Shown here: positions 1 through 4,811 of the stretch, piece after piece
Layout of the letters: each line of letters begins with the position of its first letter
Numbering within the stretch: the first letter of the stretch is position 1
From: CAYOMP01 sp964405075
GTDB lineage: Bacteria > Bacillota > Clostridia > Lachnospirales > Lachnospiraceae
Direction: 5' to 3'
Length of the DNA stretch: 7,673 bases
NCBI GenBank assembly: GCA_964405075.1
Contig: CAYOMP010000137.1
Location: forward strand, 1 to 7,673
Notes under the pieces: model-generated
Databases searched by the model: none
Told to the model about the DNA's origin: nothing
What the model saw: only the letters and a program-made list of their open reading frames with translations
Translations under genes and position numbers: made by a program

Positions 1-36
1 CACGAAGGTCGTGAGTATTTACTTTTTCTGATGTGA
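1..36 (+). CDS. 3' end of an unidentified gene entering from the left edge (last 11 codons)
   Basis: Reading from base 1 gives HEGREYLLFLM followed by TGA at 34-36. On its own this would mean nothing. It is supported by a diverged copy at 975-1010, which ends HKQSEYLLFMA with a TGA at exactly the same aligned position, so the frame and stop are kept while the bases have changed. The product cannot be named from 11 residues. Because the second copy follows a regulator-like N-terminus, a TetR-type regulator of the downstream flavoprotein gene is one possibility (inference). The stop is 73 bases before the next gene. Confidence 0.35.
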   Translation, partial: HEGREYLLFLM

Positions 37-110
37 TACTGACAAAATTAAAAGTGGGAAGCACCATAGGTATGAAGTAATTGGATTTTGGAGGGAAAGG
101 GGATAGAATA
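11..110. repeat. Copy 1 of a diverged direct repeat (upstream region of the flavoprotein gene)
   Basis: Bases 11-61 align without gaps to 985-1035 with 42 of 51 identities by my count, including an identical 17-base start (GTGAGTATTTACTTTTT). After a gap of about 16 bases, similarity resumes at 82-107 and 1039-1065 (TGGATT, TGGAG, then GGGGATAGAA), which is the ribosome-binding-site region of the flavoprotein gene. The repeat therefore covers a gene ending, the intergenic spacer and a ribosome binding site. A duplicated operon junction is the simplest reading. Confidence 0.6.
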
Positions 111-901
111 TGAAAATACTGGTTATAAATGCTTGTCCTCATAAGGGGAACACATGGACATTAACAAAATTAGTAGAGAAAGAAATACTTAAGCTTGATT
201 CATCTGTTGAATTTGATGAAATTCATTTGGATGAAATTAATATACCATTATGTTGTGGGTGTAGTTTATGTTTTCGAAAAGGTCACGAATTTTGTCCACA
301 TAATAAATATATTCAACCCATTATGGAAAAAATTAGTCAGTGCGACGGATTTATCATTGCTGCATCTTGTTACCAAGGTGCAGTTCCTGCAATATGTAAA
401 AATTTCACAGACCATTTAGCTTTTTTGATTCATATACCAAGATATTTTTATAAAAAAGCCCTTGCAATTTCAACAACTGGAGGTGTATCCGCAGATAGTG
501 TAACAAAGTCAATTGCGAACACTTTGTCAGGATGGGGAGTAAATCGTTGTTATCAACTTCCTATCGTGGCATTGAGTTGGAATGCTTATCAGCCAACAAA
601 GAGACATTTAAAACAAATAAATAAAGTAGCAGAAAAATTTTACAAAGATGTCATGTCAGGGAAAATGCATGCACCGCATATTAGACCGCTTATTCCTTTT
701 AATTTGTACAGAGCAATGTGTCACGATTATACACCTGACAAAGAATTTCCGACAGAGGATGGTGTTTTTTGGCAGAAATATCAAGGAATGACTTATGCCA
801 AAGGGGTTCCAATACCAATACATAAAAGAGTTTTTGTAAATATTGTATACTTGATAGGAAAAAAACTATCCCCTAAGATGATTGTTACATATAAAAAATA
901 A
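110..901 (+). CDS. Flavodoxin-family NAD(P)H-dependent oxidoreductase (iron-sulfur flavoprotein-like)
   Basis: A cytoplasmic flavoprotein of 263 residues that probably binds FMN and transfers electrons from NAD(P)H to an unknown acceptor. The N-terminus MKILVINACPHKGNTWTL is the classic first strand and phosphate-binding loop of NADPH-dependent FMN reductases (residues 1-18). Residues 48-62 hold cysteines 48, 51, 54 and 62, spaced C-x2-C-x2-C-x7-C, with an extra Cys49; this is the compact cysteine motif of iron-sulfur flavoproteins and could hold a 4Fe-4S cluster. Residues 80-100 (CDGFIIAASCYQGAVPA) form the second flavin-contact region. The last ~80 residues extend past the core fold and contain a hydrophobic stretch near 241-251. 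The start is ATG 110 with AAAGGGG at 96-102, seven bases away. A family-level call is safe; substrate and physiological role are not visible. The gene appears to be transcribed alone, as the next 428 bases have no intact gene. Confidence 0.9.
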   Translation: MKILVINACPHKGNTWTLTKLVEKEILKLDSSVEFDEIHLDEINIPLCCGCSLCFRKGHEFCPHNKYIQPIMEKISQCDGFIIAASCYQGAVPAICKNFTDHLAFLIHIPRYFYKKALAISTTGGVSADSVTKSIANTLSGWGVNRCYQLPIVALSWNAYQPTKRHLKQINKVAEKFYKDVMSGKMHAPHIRPLIPFNLYRAMCHDYTPDKEFPTEDGVFWQKYQGMTYAKGVPIPIHKRVFVNIVYLIGKKLSPKMIVTYKK

Positions 902-913
902 GTAGGGCGAATT

Positions 914-1010
914 ATGAACAAATCCAAAATTGACCAAAGGTCAATTGTATAGGAGCAGAGATAAAGAAAGTAAGCACAAACAAAGTGAGTATTTACTTTT
1001 TATGGCATGA
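914..1010 (+). pseudogene. Possible decayed regulator gene: N-terminal and C-terminal scraps joined
   Basis: An ATG at 914 opens MNKSKIDQRSIV and stops at 950-952. One frame over, the reading continues as RSRDKESKHKQSEYLLFMA from 951 to the TGA at 1008-1010. The first part, continued through the frame change (KIDQRSI..RSRDK), resembles the start of TetR-type regulators, which often read like D-x-R-S/V-x-x-S/T-K/R before helix 1. The second part matches the gene ending at 1-36. An internal deletion plus a frameshift in a regulator gene would give this. The TetR assignment is a guess from a dozen residues; the matching C-terminus is the stronger half of the argument. Confidence 0.35.
928..946. 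repeat. Perfect 8-bp inverted repeat with 3-base spacer (AATTGACC AAA GGTCAATT)
   Basis: Arms 928-935 and 939-946 are exactly complementary around AAA. The size and symmetry fit an operator for a dimeric repressor, but there is no promoter close by that I can defend, and the site lies inside the possible regulator scrap at 914-952, where it may be chance coding sequence. Confidence 0.4.
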
Positions 1011-1067
1011 TACCGACAAAATCAAAAGAACGAAGGGACTGGATTATGGAGATGAAGGGGATAGAAA
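975..1067. repeat. Copy 2 of the diverged direct repeat
   Basis: Matches 1-107 as described for copy 1, including the shared in-frame stop at 1008-1010 and the purine-rich GAAGGGGATAG sequence at 1054-1064. Here no gene follows: the sequence after 1067 no longer resembles the start of the flavoprotein gene. It appears to be the junction that once preceded another gene, now lost or diverged beyond recognition. Confidence 0.6.
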
Positions 1068-1261
1068 ACGTCCAGTTTCAAAAGTATAATAAATTATTGT
1101 ATATGGATACGAATTACACGAACTGGGGTATAGGAGAAAAGTGGTGATATTTAATAATATCATATTTGAAGATGAAAAGTTTTTACGAGGCCAGTGAAAT
1201 CAAGTCAAAATGTGTATTATTAAATGTTATATGTGGATAAAGAGACGTAGTGAGAAAGAAT

Positions 1262-1292
1262 TTGTGCATATATAAGAAATAATTGGTATAAT
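1262..1292 (+). promoter_or_regulatory. Likely promoter with extended -10 for the 1330 gene cluster
   Basis: A perfect -10 hexamer TATAAT at 1287-1292 is preceded by TGG at 1284-1286, the extended -10 form. The best -35 candidate is TTGTGC at 1262-1267, with a long 19-base spacer; extended -10 promoters tolerate a weak -35. Transcription would begin near 1299, giving a leader of about 30 bases before the ATG at 1330. Confidence 0.55.
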
Positions 1293-1329
1293 ATTACTTG
1301 TGAAAAATTGAATTGGGGAGGTTTATTAT

Positions 1330-1680
1330 ATGAGTGAAATATATGATTTTTTAAAAGAATGTGGTACATTTTTTGTTTTAACAATAAATAATGATTTTCC
1401 TGCGGGCAGACCATTTGGAGCAATTATGGAATATAATGAGGATTTATACATATCTACGACGGATGAAAAAGATGTATATAAACAATTAAAAGAAAATCCT
1501 AATATGCAAATAATATCGTTGAAGCCAGGCACACGTGAATGGGTAAGAATAAATGGTATTGCAAAAGAGTGTTATGATATGGAAATTAAGAAAAAAATGT
1601 TAGAGGAGTGCCCTGTATTAAAAAAGCATTTTGATGCACCAGATACGCCACATTATGTTGTATTTCAAATTAGAATTTGA
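1330..1680 (+). CDS. Pyridoxamine 5'-phosphate oxidase-like (split-barrel flavin-binding) protein, short C-terminus
   Basis: 116 residues with the split-barrel pattern of small FMN- or F420-binding proteins: a first helix (MSEIYDFLKECGTFF), strand 1 ending LTINNDFPAGRPFGAI (residues 17-32), strand EDLYISTTDEKDVYKQL (37-53) and KENPNMQIISL (54-64), then GTREWVRINGIAKE (67-80). The R-P-F-G turn and the KDVYKQLKENP helix are typical of this family in Clostridia. These proteins are usually dimers that bind flavin, but their substrates are mostly unknown. The chain ends at YVVFQIRI; relatives I know of run on for one more strand (roughly F-x-x-G after I-K-x-x-x), so this copy looks trimmed by some 10-20 residues. 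The start is ATG 1330 with GGGGAGG at 1315-1321. The stop is directly followed by the ribosome binding site of the next gene, suggesting one transcript. Confidence 0.87.
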   Translation: MSEIYDFLKECGTFFVLTINNDFPAGRPFGAIMEYNEDLYISTTDEKDVYKQLKENPNMQIISLKPGTREWVRINGIAKECYDMEIKKKMLEECPVLKKHFDAPDTPHYVVFQIRI

Positions 1681-1697
1681 CAAAGGAGTGTGATTGT

Positions 1698-1838
1698 ATG
1701 AAGAAGAATAAAGGTATTGCTATTTTGTTGTTTGCTATTTTACTGCAAATGTGTAGTTCAGGAATGGAGTTGCTTACATTGGCAGCAGGTGCGGTTGGTT
1801 TAATTGTTGCAATTATTGATGACAACAAAAAAGACTGA
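1698..1838 (+). CDS. Tiny hydrophobic protein, 46 residues, function unknown
   Basis: Encoded by ATG 1698 to TGA 1836-1838. An AAAGGAG sequence at 1682-1688 precedes the ATG, only two bases after the previous stop, so the gene is probably translated from the same message. The protein starts MKKNKGIAILLFAILLQMCS: a positive end, a hydrophobic run and a cysteine near residue 19, then a second hydrophobic segment (residues 27-40) and an acidic/basic tail DDNKKD. It could be a one- or two-helix membrane peptide. The L-x-x-C stretch could be taken for a lipoprotein signal, but the LLQMCS sequence is a poor lipobox because Met precedes Cys. I do not recognise a family. Confidence 0.6.
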   Translation: MKKNKGIAILLFAILLQMCSSGMELLTLAAGAVGLIVAIIDDNKKD

Positions 1839-1872
1839 CAAATCCCAATTTTGATAATGGAGGATAAGAGAA

Positions 1873-2067
1873 ATGACGAAGAAAATTATCGGAATTATTG
1901 CGAGTATTATGGGGATAGGCGTTGCTATATATTTAAGTTATCTTCATGGAACAATCTATGAGAATAATCAAGGCTTGATTGCTTGTGCATGTTTTGTTGG
2001 TTTTTGTTCGTCATATTTTTTGATACTAAATATATTCAAAATACTAAAAGAAAAATTTAGCAACTAA
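1873..2067 (+). CDS. Small two-helix membrane protein, 64 residues, function unknown
   Basis: Start ATG 1873 has GGAGG at 1859-1863 and lies 34 bases after the previous stop, so it likely belongs to the same transcript as the 1330 and 1698 genes. Two membrane segments are clear: residues 5-24 (IIGIIASIMGIGVAIYLSYL) and 34-55, joined by a short loop HGTIYENNQ, with a lysine-rich C-terminus (KILKEKFSN). The lysines at both ends suggest that both termini face the cytoplasm. There are two cysteines at 38 and 40 and one at 45 in the second helix. No catalytic motif is visible and I cannot name a family. Confidence 0.62.
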   Translation: MTKKIIGIIASIMGIGVAIYLSYLHGTIYENNQGLIACACFVGFCSSYFLILNIFKILKEKFSN

Positions 2068-2081
2068 AACGATGAGGAGAA

Positions 2082-2265
2082 TTGAACAGAAAGCAATTAA
2101 GAAAATTACTATTTTATTTTTCAAAAGAATTTGACGAGATGAACTATGAATATTAAAAAAGTAATGAGTAAGAAAAAACAATATTTGGATGCTAAAATTG
2201 AATTTATGCGATTATTGCATTTGTAGTTAAGTTTGTTTTTCGTTTATATTTAATAGAAAGAAAAA
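2082..2265 (+). pseudogene. Probable relic of a small gene, readable in three successive frames
   Basis: Three overlapping readings each look like protein but none is complete. From TTG 2082: LNRKQLRKLLFYFSKEFDEM..., stopping at 2154-2156. From ATG 2146: a 26-codon reading whose end is DAKIEFMRLLHL, stopping at 2224-2226. From 2202 in the third frame: YAIIAFVVKFVFRLYLIERK, a hydrophobic helix with a basic end. Joined by two frameshifts they would give a charged N-terminal part and a C-terminal membrane helix, about 60 residues. GAGGAG at 2074-2079 lies only two bases from the TTG, which is too close for a good start. This is interpretation; non-coding AT-rich DNA can give such readings. Confidence 0.28.
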
Positions 2266-2281
2266 GTAATTTTCACTTTTT
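2261..2281. terminator. Weak A/T-rich stem-loop before the hydrolase gene
   Basis: AAAAAGT (2261-2267) and ACTTTTT (2275-2281) form a perfect 7-bp stem with a 7-base loop. The T-run is part of the stem and there is only one G-C pair at the top, so as a terminator it would be weak. It could separate the upstream cluster from the hydrolase gene. Confidence 0.25.
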
Positions 2282-2287
2282 AGAGTT

Positions 2288-2302
2288 GGGGGAGTTAGGT
2301 TG
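2288..2302 (+). promoter_or_regulatory. Ribosome binding site that supports a TTG start
   Basis: GGGGGAG at 2288-2294 lies five bases before TTG 2300 and eight before a second TTG at 2303. No ATG or GTG lies in frame upstream, because a TAA at 2267-2269 closes the frame. The hydrolase must therefore start at one of the two TTG codons to include its conserved N-terminal strand. Confidence 0.6.
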
Positions 2303-3049
2303 TTGCAATTTAAAGAGTATGGAGCAGACAATAAGGATGTAATTATTCTTTTACACGGAGGAGGATTGGCTCCTTGGAATTACCATGAAGAGGCAACCTT
2401 TCTGAGCAAACAATTTCATATCATAATTCCTATATTGGATGGACACAATGGAAGTGACAGGGATTTTTCCTCAATTGAAGAAAATGCTCGTTTTTTGATT
2501 GAATTTATAGATGATAAATATGGGGGACAAGTTCTTTTGATTGGAGGACTTTCCTTAGGAGGACAAATTCTTGTGGAAATGTTGTCACAGAGAAAGAATA
2601 TTTGTAAGTTTGCAATTATAGAAAGTGCATTGGTTTTACCTATGAGGATTACTTCAATGATTATTAAGCCAATGTTTTCTCTATTTTATCCATTGGTGAA
2701 AATGAGATGGTTTGCTAAGTTGCAATTTGATTCATTACATATAAAATCATCATATTTTGATGAATATTACCTTGATAGTTCTGAAATTAGAAAAGATAAT
2801 ATGATTGCATTTCTTATGGCGAATGCTAGTTATAAAATAAAAAGCAGTCTTTCAGAATGCCAGGCAAAGACACTTGTTCTTGTTGGAAGTAAGGAAAGTA
2901 CTATTATGAAGAAATCAGCAGCAATTCTTAATTTGCAAATGAAAGATTCGTCTATGGAGATTTTACAAGGATATTATCACGGGGATTTAAGTCTTAATCA
3001 TTCTAATATATACATTGAGAAGTTGTTTCGCTTAATCAGGGATAAATAA
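2300..3049 (+). CDS. Alpha/beta-fold hydrolase
   Basis: 249 residues, close to the usual size for a minimal alpha/beta hydrolase, and without a signal peptide, so cytoplasmic. The first strand and oxyanion loop read VIILLHGGGLAPWNY (residues 14-28). The nucleophile elbow is GGLSLGG at 82-88, making Ser85 the catalytic serine (G-x-S-x-G). The acid probably lies just after the strand TLVLVGSKES (191-200); Glu199 is the best candidate, although many relatives use Asp here. The histidine is most likely His227 in the QGYYHGDLSL sequence. Residues 110-180 form a helical cap, MRITSMIIKPMFSLFYPLVK being its hydrophobic start, which sets the substrate. The family includes esterases, lipases and C-C hydrolases; nothing here picks one. 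It uses a TTG start. The VanZ-family gene follows after 76 bases with no clear terminator between. Confidence 0.9.
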   Translation: MLQFKEYGADNKDVIILLHGGGLAPWNYHEEATFLSKQFHIIIPILDGHNGSDRDFSSIEENARFLIEFIDDKYGGQVLLIGGLSLGGQILVEMLSQRKNICKFAIIESALVLPMRITSMIIKPMFSLFYPLVKMRWFAKLQFDSLHIKSSYFDEYYLDSSEIRKDNMIAFLMANASYKIKSSLSECQAKTLVLVGSKESTIMKKSAAILNLQMKDSSMEILQGYYHGDLSLNHSNIYIEKLFRLIRDK

Positions 3050-3125
3050 ATCATTAAGAATTTGATTTACGCAAGCAAGTCTTGAATTTGATAAAAGAAA
3101 TAATTTTATTTGAGGGGATGGATAT

Positions 3126-3731
3126 ATGTCAATTTTGTTATATTTTTTAGATTTATTTGGAGGTGCGATTGTATCATTACCTCTTGTTTTGTTATTTGCA
3201 TTTGTGTTCGATAAGGAGAGAACAAAAAGAAAATGGTTGTGGTTAATTCTTTATGTACTGTATTTGAATGCAGTGTTAATTATTATAGGTGTACCTAATT
3301 TTGAGTACATAACATGGCAGCCTACGATTAATTTAATACCGTTTAATGATTTCAGTGTGAGAAATATTGTCGGAATGATATTAAATATTGTGATGTTTGT
3401 ACCTTTTGGGTTCTTTTTGCCTGTTTATTTTGAAAGATATAAAAAATGGTATCATACATTAGCTGCGGGGATTATAACTTCATTGCTAATTGAAATTATT
3501 CAATTGTATACATTTAGAGCTACTGATATAGATGATTTATTGATGAATACATTTGGAACAATAATTGGTTTTATTGTGGCAAATATGTTTTTACGACATA
3601 AAAAAAATGTTTATAAGGATAATAAAGATTTGCTAAAATTAATTGTGATAAACAGTGTTGTTTTACTGGTAATTGTCTTTATCCGATATCCAATGATGGC
3701 ACGCATTTATCCATTAATCGGATTAGATTAG
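3126..3731 (+). CDS. VanZ-family membrane protein
   Basis: 201 residues with about six membrane helices (roughly 3-27, 36-56, 82-101, 109-127, 137-155, 169-186). The VanZ signature is complete: NLIPFNDF (69-76), NIVMFVPFGFFLP (87-99), EIIQLYTF (123-130) and the acidic stretch TDIDDLLMNTFGTIIGF (133-149). VanZ of the vancomycin-resistance element raises teicoplanin resistance by an unresolved mechanism; chromosomal relatives are very common in Firmicutes and mostly uncharacterised, so a resistance role should not be assumed. The start is ATG 3126 with GAGGGG at 3112-3117. The chain ends in a last helix and a short tail (YPLIGLD). The stop lies 30 bases before the carbamoyltransferase start, so the two genes are probably cotranscribed. 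Confidence 0.93.
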   Translation: MSILLYFLDLFGGAIVSLPLVLLFAFVFDKERTKRKWLWLILYVLYLNAVLIIIGVPNFEYITWQPTINLIPFNDFSVRNIVGMILNIVMFVPFGFFLPVYFERYKKWYHTLAAGIITSLLIEIIQLYTFRATDIDDLLMNTFGTIIGFIVANMFLRHKKNVYKDNKDLLKLIVINSVVLLVIVFIRYPMMARIYPLIGLD

Positions 3732-3749
3732 AAGAAAGGGAGTTAATTG

Positions 3750-3764
3750 AAGGGGGATATAATG
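3750..3764 (+). promoter_or_regulatory. Ribosome binding site that sets the carbamoyltransferase start at ATG 3762
   Basis: The open frame could begin at TTG 3747, but the strong GAAGGGGG sequence (3749-3756) would then lie inside the coding region. It sits five bases before ATG 3762, which gives MKNLIRLKDYNVDEI, a normal beginning for the carbamoyltransferase fold. I therefore place the start at 3762. Confidence 0.75.
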
Positions 3765-4592
3765 AAAAATCTTATACGACTAAAAGATTATAATGTGGAC
3801 GAAATAAAAGAGATTTATGAAATTGCAGATGAAATAATAAAAGGGAAATACGAGGATTTTTTAAAGGGAAAAACAGTTGTGATGTTTTTTCCTAATACCA
3901 GTATCAGAACGAGAGTTACCTTTGAAAAGGGTGTTTATCTTTTGGGTGGACAGAGTATTTTATTTCCTACAGAAACACTTGATAAAAAGGAAGATTTACA
4001 AGATGTTTTTGGATATTTGAATAATTGGGCTGACTTAGTTATTGTGCGTCATAAAGATATTAATGTTATTGAAAAAATAGCAAAATTTTCTTCTGTTCCG
4101 ATAATTAATGCAATGACTGATATAAATCATCCATGTGAAATGCTCTCAGATTTATATGCACTTTCAAAAATAAGAAAAAACATTAAAAATGATAAATTTC
4201 TTTTCTGTGGAGCAAATGGAAATATAGGTTTGGCGTGGAAAGAGGCATCGGAAGTTTTGGGATTTGAATTAGAACAATGTTGTGGTGTGGGATATGAAAT
4301 TGATGGTATGGTTTCACATTATGATATAGAAAAGGCAATTGTAGGAAAGGATATTGTTTGCACTGATTCATTAACTGAGAATATCCTTGATGATTTTAAA
4401 AAATGTAGGGTTACAACGCAAGTTATGAAAAAGGCAAATAAGGGAGCAATATTAAACCCATGTCCACCTTTTTTTAGAGGTGAAGAGGTATCGGGAGAGG
4501 TTGTTAATTCGGATTATTTTGTTGGATATGAATTCAAGAAATATTTGTTACAAGTACAGCAGGCAATAATGATTTATTGTTTAACCAGATAA
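3762..4592 (+). CDS. Divergent aspartate/ornithine carbamoyltransferase-fold enzyme, acceptor unknown
   Basis: 276 residues; usual ornithine and aspartate enzymes run about 300-335. N-terminal carbamoyl-phosphate half: FFPNTSIRTRVTFEKG (43-57), where SIRTR replaces the standard S-T-R-T-R, then VRHKD (95-99, the conserved Arg-His) and NHPCEMLSDL (122-131), where E replaces the Q of H-P-x-Q. C-terminal half: FLFCGANGNIG (146-156) is the start of the acceptor domain; TDSLTEN (201-207) stands where ornithine enzymes have D-x-W-x-S-M-G; NPCPPFFRGEEV (232-243) stands where they have H-C-L-P and aspartate enzymes H-P-L-P. The RGEEV and the terminal helix (LLQVQQAI) remain. The segment between the two landmark motifs of the acceptor domain is short. 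The fold is certain; ornithine, aspartate and putrescine as acceptors are all doubtful. Automatic annotation would probably say ornithine carbamoyltransferase. It lies 30 bases after the VanZ gene. Confidence 0.88.
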   Translation: MKNLIRLKDYNVDEIKEIYEIADEIIKGKYEDFLKGKTVVMFFPNTSIRTRVTFEKGVYLLGGQSILFPTETLDKKEDLQDVFGYLNNWADLVIVRHKDINVIEKIAKFSSVPIINAMTDINHPCEMLSDLYALSKIRKNIKNDKFLFCGANGNIGLAWKEASEVLGFELEQCCGVGYEIDGMVSHYDIEKAIVGKDIVCTDSLTENILDDFKKCRVTTQVMKKANKGAILNPCPPFFRGEEVSGEVVNSDYFVGYEFKKYLLQVQQAIMIYCLTR

Positions 4593-4652
4593 CCTTAAAC
4601 TTTTTGGTTTATGCAAGTAATGAGAAGAAAATTATGTTTACATAGGTTTTCA

Positions 4653-4703
4653 ATGAGAGCCGCGAAACTCACGAAACTCGCAAAGCGTGTTTCTGATAAT
4701 TAG
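4653..4703 (+). CDS. Possible 16-residue leader peptide
   Basis: ATG 4653 to TAG 4701-4703 reads MRAAKLTKLAKRVSDN. Upstream there is only a weak AGG at 4644-4646. The codons are unlike the AT-rich neighbours (GCC, GCG, CTC, CGT), and the last half is folded into the 4673-4693 stem-loop, the arrangement seen in ribosome-stalling leaders. Against it: weak ribosome binding site, and no sequence complementary to the MFS ribosome binding site is visible, so a switching mechanism is not demonstrated. Confidence 0.28.
   Translation: MRAAKLTKLAKRVSDN
4673..4693 (+). repeat. Stem-loop in the MFS leader (GAAACTCGC / AAA / GCGTGTTTC)
   Basis: Arms 4673-4681 and 4685-4693 pair over nine positions with one T-T mismatch and an AAA loop. 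It is G+C-rich compared with its surroundings. No T-run follows, so it is not a standard terminator. It overlaps the end of the 16-codon reading at 4653-4703 and a tandem CGAAACTC repeat (4663-4670 and 4672-4679). Confidence 0.55.
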
Positions 4704-4733
4704 ACGTAGAACATTCGTGGTATTAGTCAAAGG

Positions 4734-4811
4734 ATGAATGTTTATTGTCCGAAGGGCAAGAAGATGGGCGAGAGATACATAAAAATCCAGCAAAATAAAG
4801 GAGGCATTTAA
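4734..4811 (+). CDS. Possible short upstream reading frame whose stop overlaps the MFS start
   Basis: From ATG 4734 (25 codons) or ATG 4764 (15 codons, MGERYIKIQQNKGGI) to TAA 4809-4811. The stop shares one base with the MFS start in a TAATG junction, the geometry of translational coupling. ATG 4764 has GAAGGG at 4751-4756, seven bases away; ATG 4734 has AAAGG touching it. The strong MFS ribosome binding site is part of this reading. The frame is open back to 4710. No homologue is recognised, and a frame this short can be chance. Confidence 0.35.
   Translation: MNVYCPKGKKMGERYIKIQQNKGGI
4745..4759 (+). repeat. Small stem-loop TTGTCC / GAA / GGGCAA
   Basis: Six base pairs including one T-G wobble around a GAA triloop, 50 bases before the MFS start. 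Together with the 4673-4693 hairpin and the inverted pair AACATTC (4710-4716) / GAATGTT (4736-4742), it makes this 218-base leader unusually structured for an AT-rich window. Confidence 0.4.

Larger units (their letters stand above)
902..1329. other. 428-base stretch without an intact gene
   Basis: Holds the regulator scrap (914-1010), the 928-946 palindrome, repeat copy 2 (975-1067) and, further right, AT-rich sequence with a perfect 7-bp hairpin at 1145-1162 (TGATATT, loop TAAT, AATATCA) that lacks a T-run and so is not a convincing terminator. A distant inverted pair CCAGTT (1072-1077) / AACTGG (1121-1126) encloses an AT-rich segment. The right end is the promoter and ribosome binding site of the next gene. 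I see no intact gene on the other strand. Confidence 0.6.

Noticed and set aside
195..419. 74-codon + strand reading inside the flavoprotein gene
   Set aside because: Out of frame with a gene that has intact family motifs; no ribosome binding site and no recognisable domain.
1..1067. The direct repeats as ends of an insertion sequence or transposon around the flavoprotein gene
   Set aside because: No transposase, no terminal inverted repeats and no target-site duplication; the repeat includes a gene end and a ribosome binding site, which fits gene duplication better.
1145..1162. Perfect 7-bp hairpin TGATATT-TAAT-AATATCA as a terminator
   Set aside because: All pairs but one per arm are A-T, and no T-run follows. 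In such AT-rich DNA this can occur by chance, so I mention it only in the intergenic entry.
3126..3731. VanZ gene as evidence of a glycopeptide-resistance cluster
   Set aside because: No vanS/R, vanH, ligase or vanX/Y gene is present; VanZ-family proteins are common in sensitive Firmicutes.
3747..3761. TTG 3747 as the carbamoyltransferase start
   Set aside because: It would place the strong ribosome binding site within the coding region and leave the TTG without one; ATG 3762 is well placed.
4661..4759. Known riboswitch or T-box in the MFS leader
   Set aside because: No T-box bulge sequence, no recognisable riboswitch core and no clear terminator/antiterminator pair; only small hairpins are visible.
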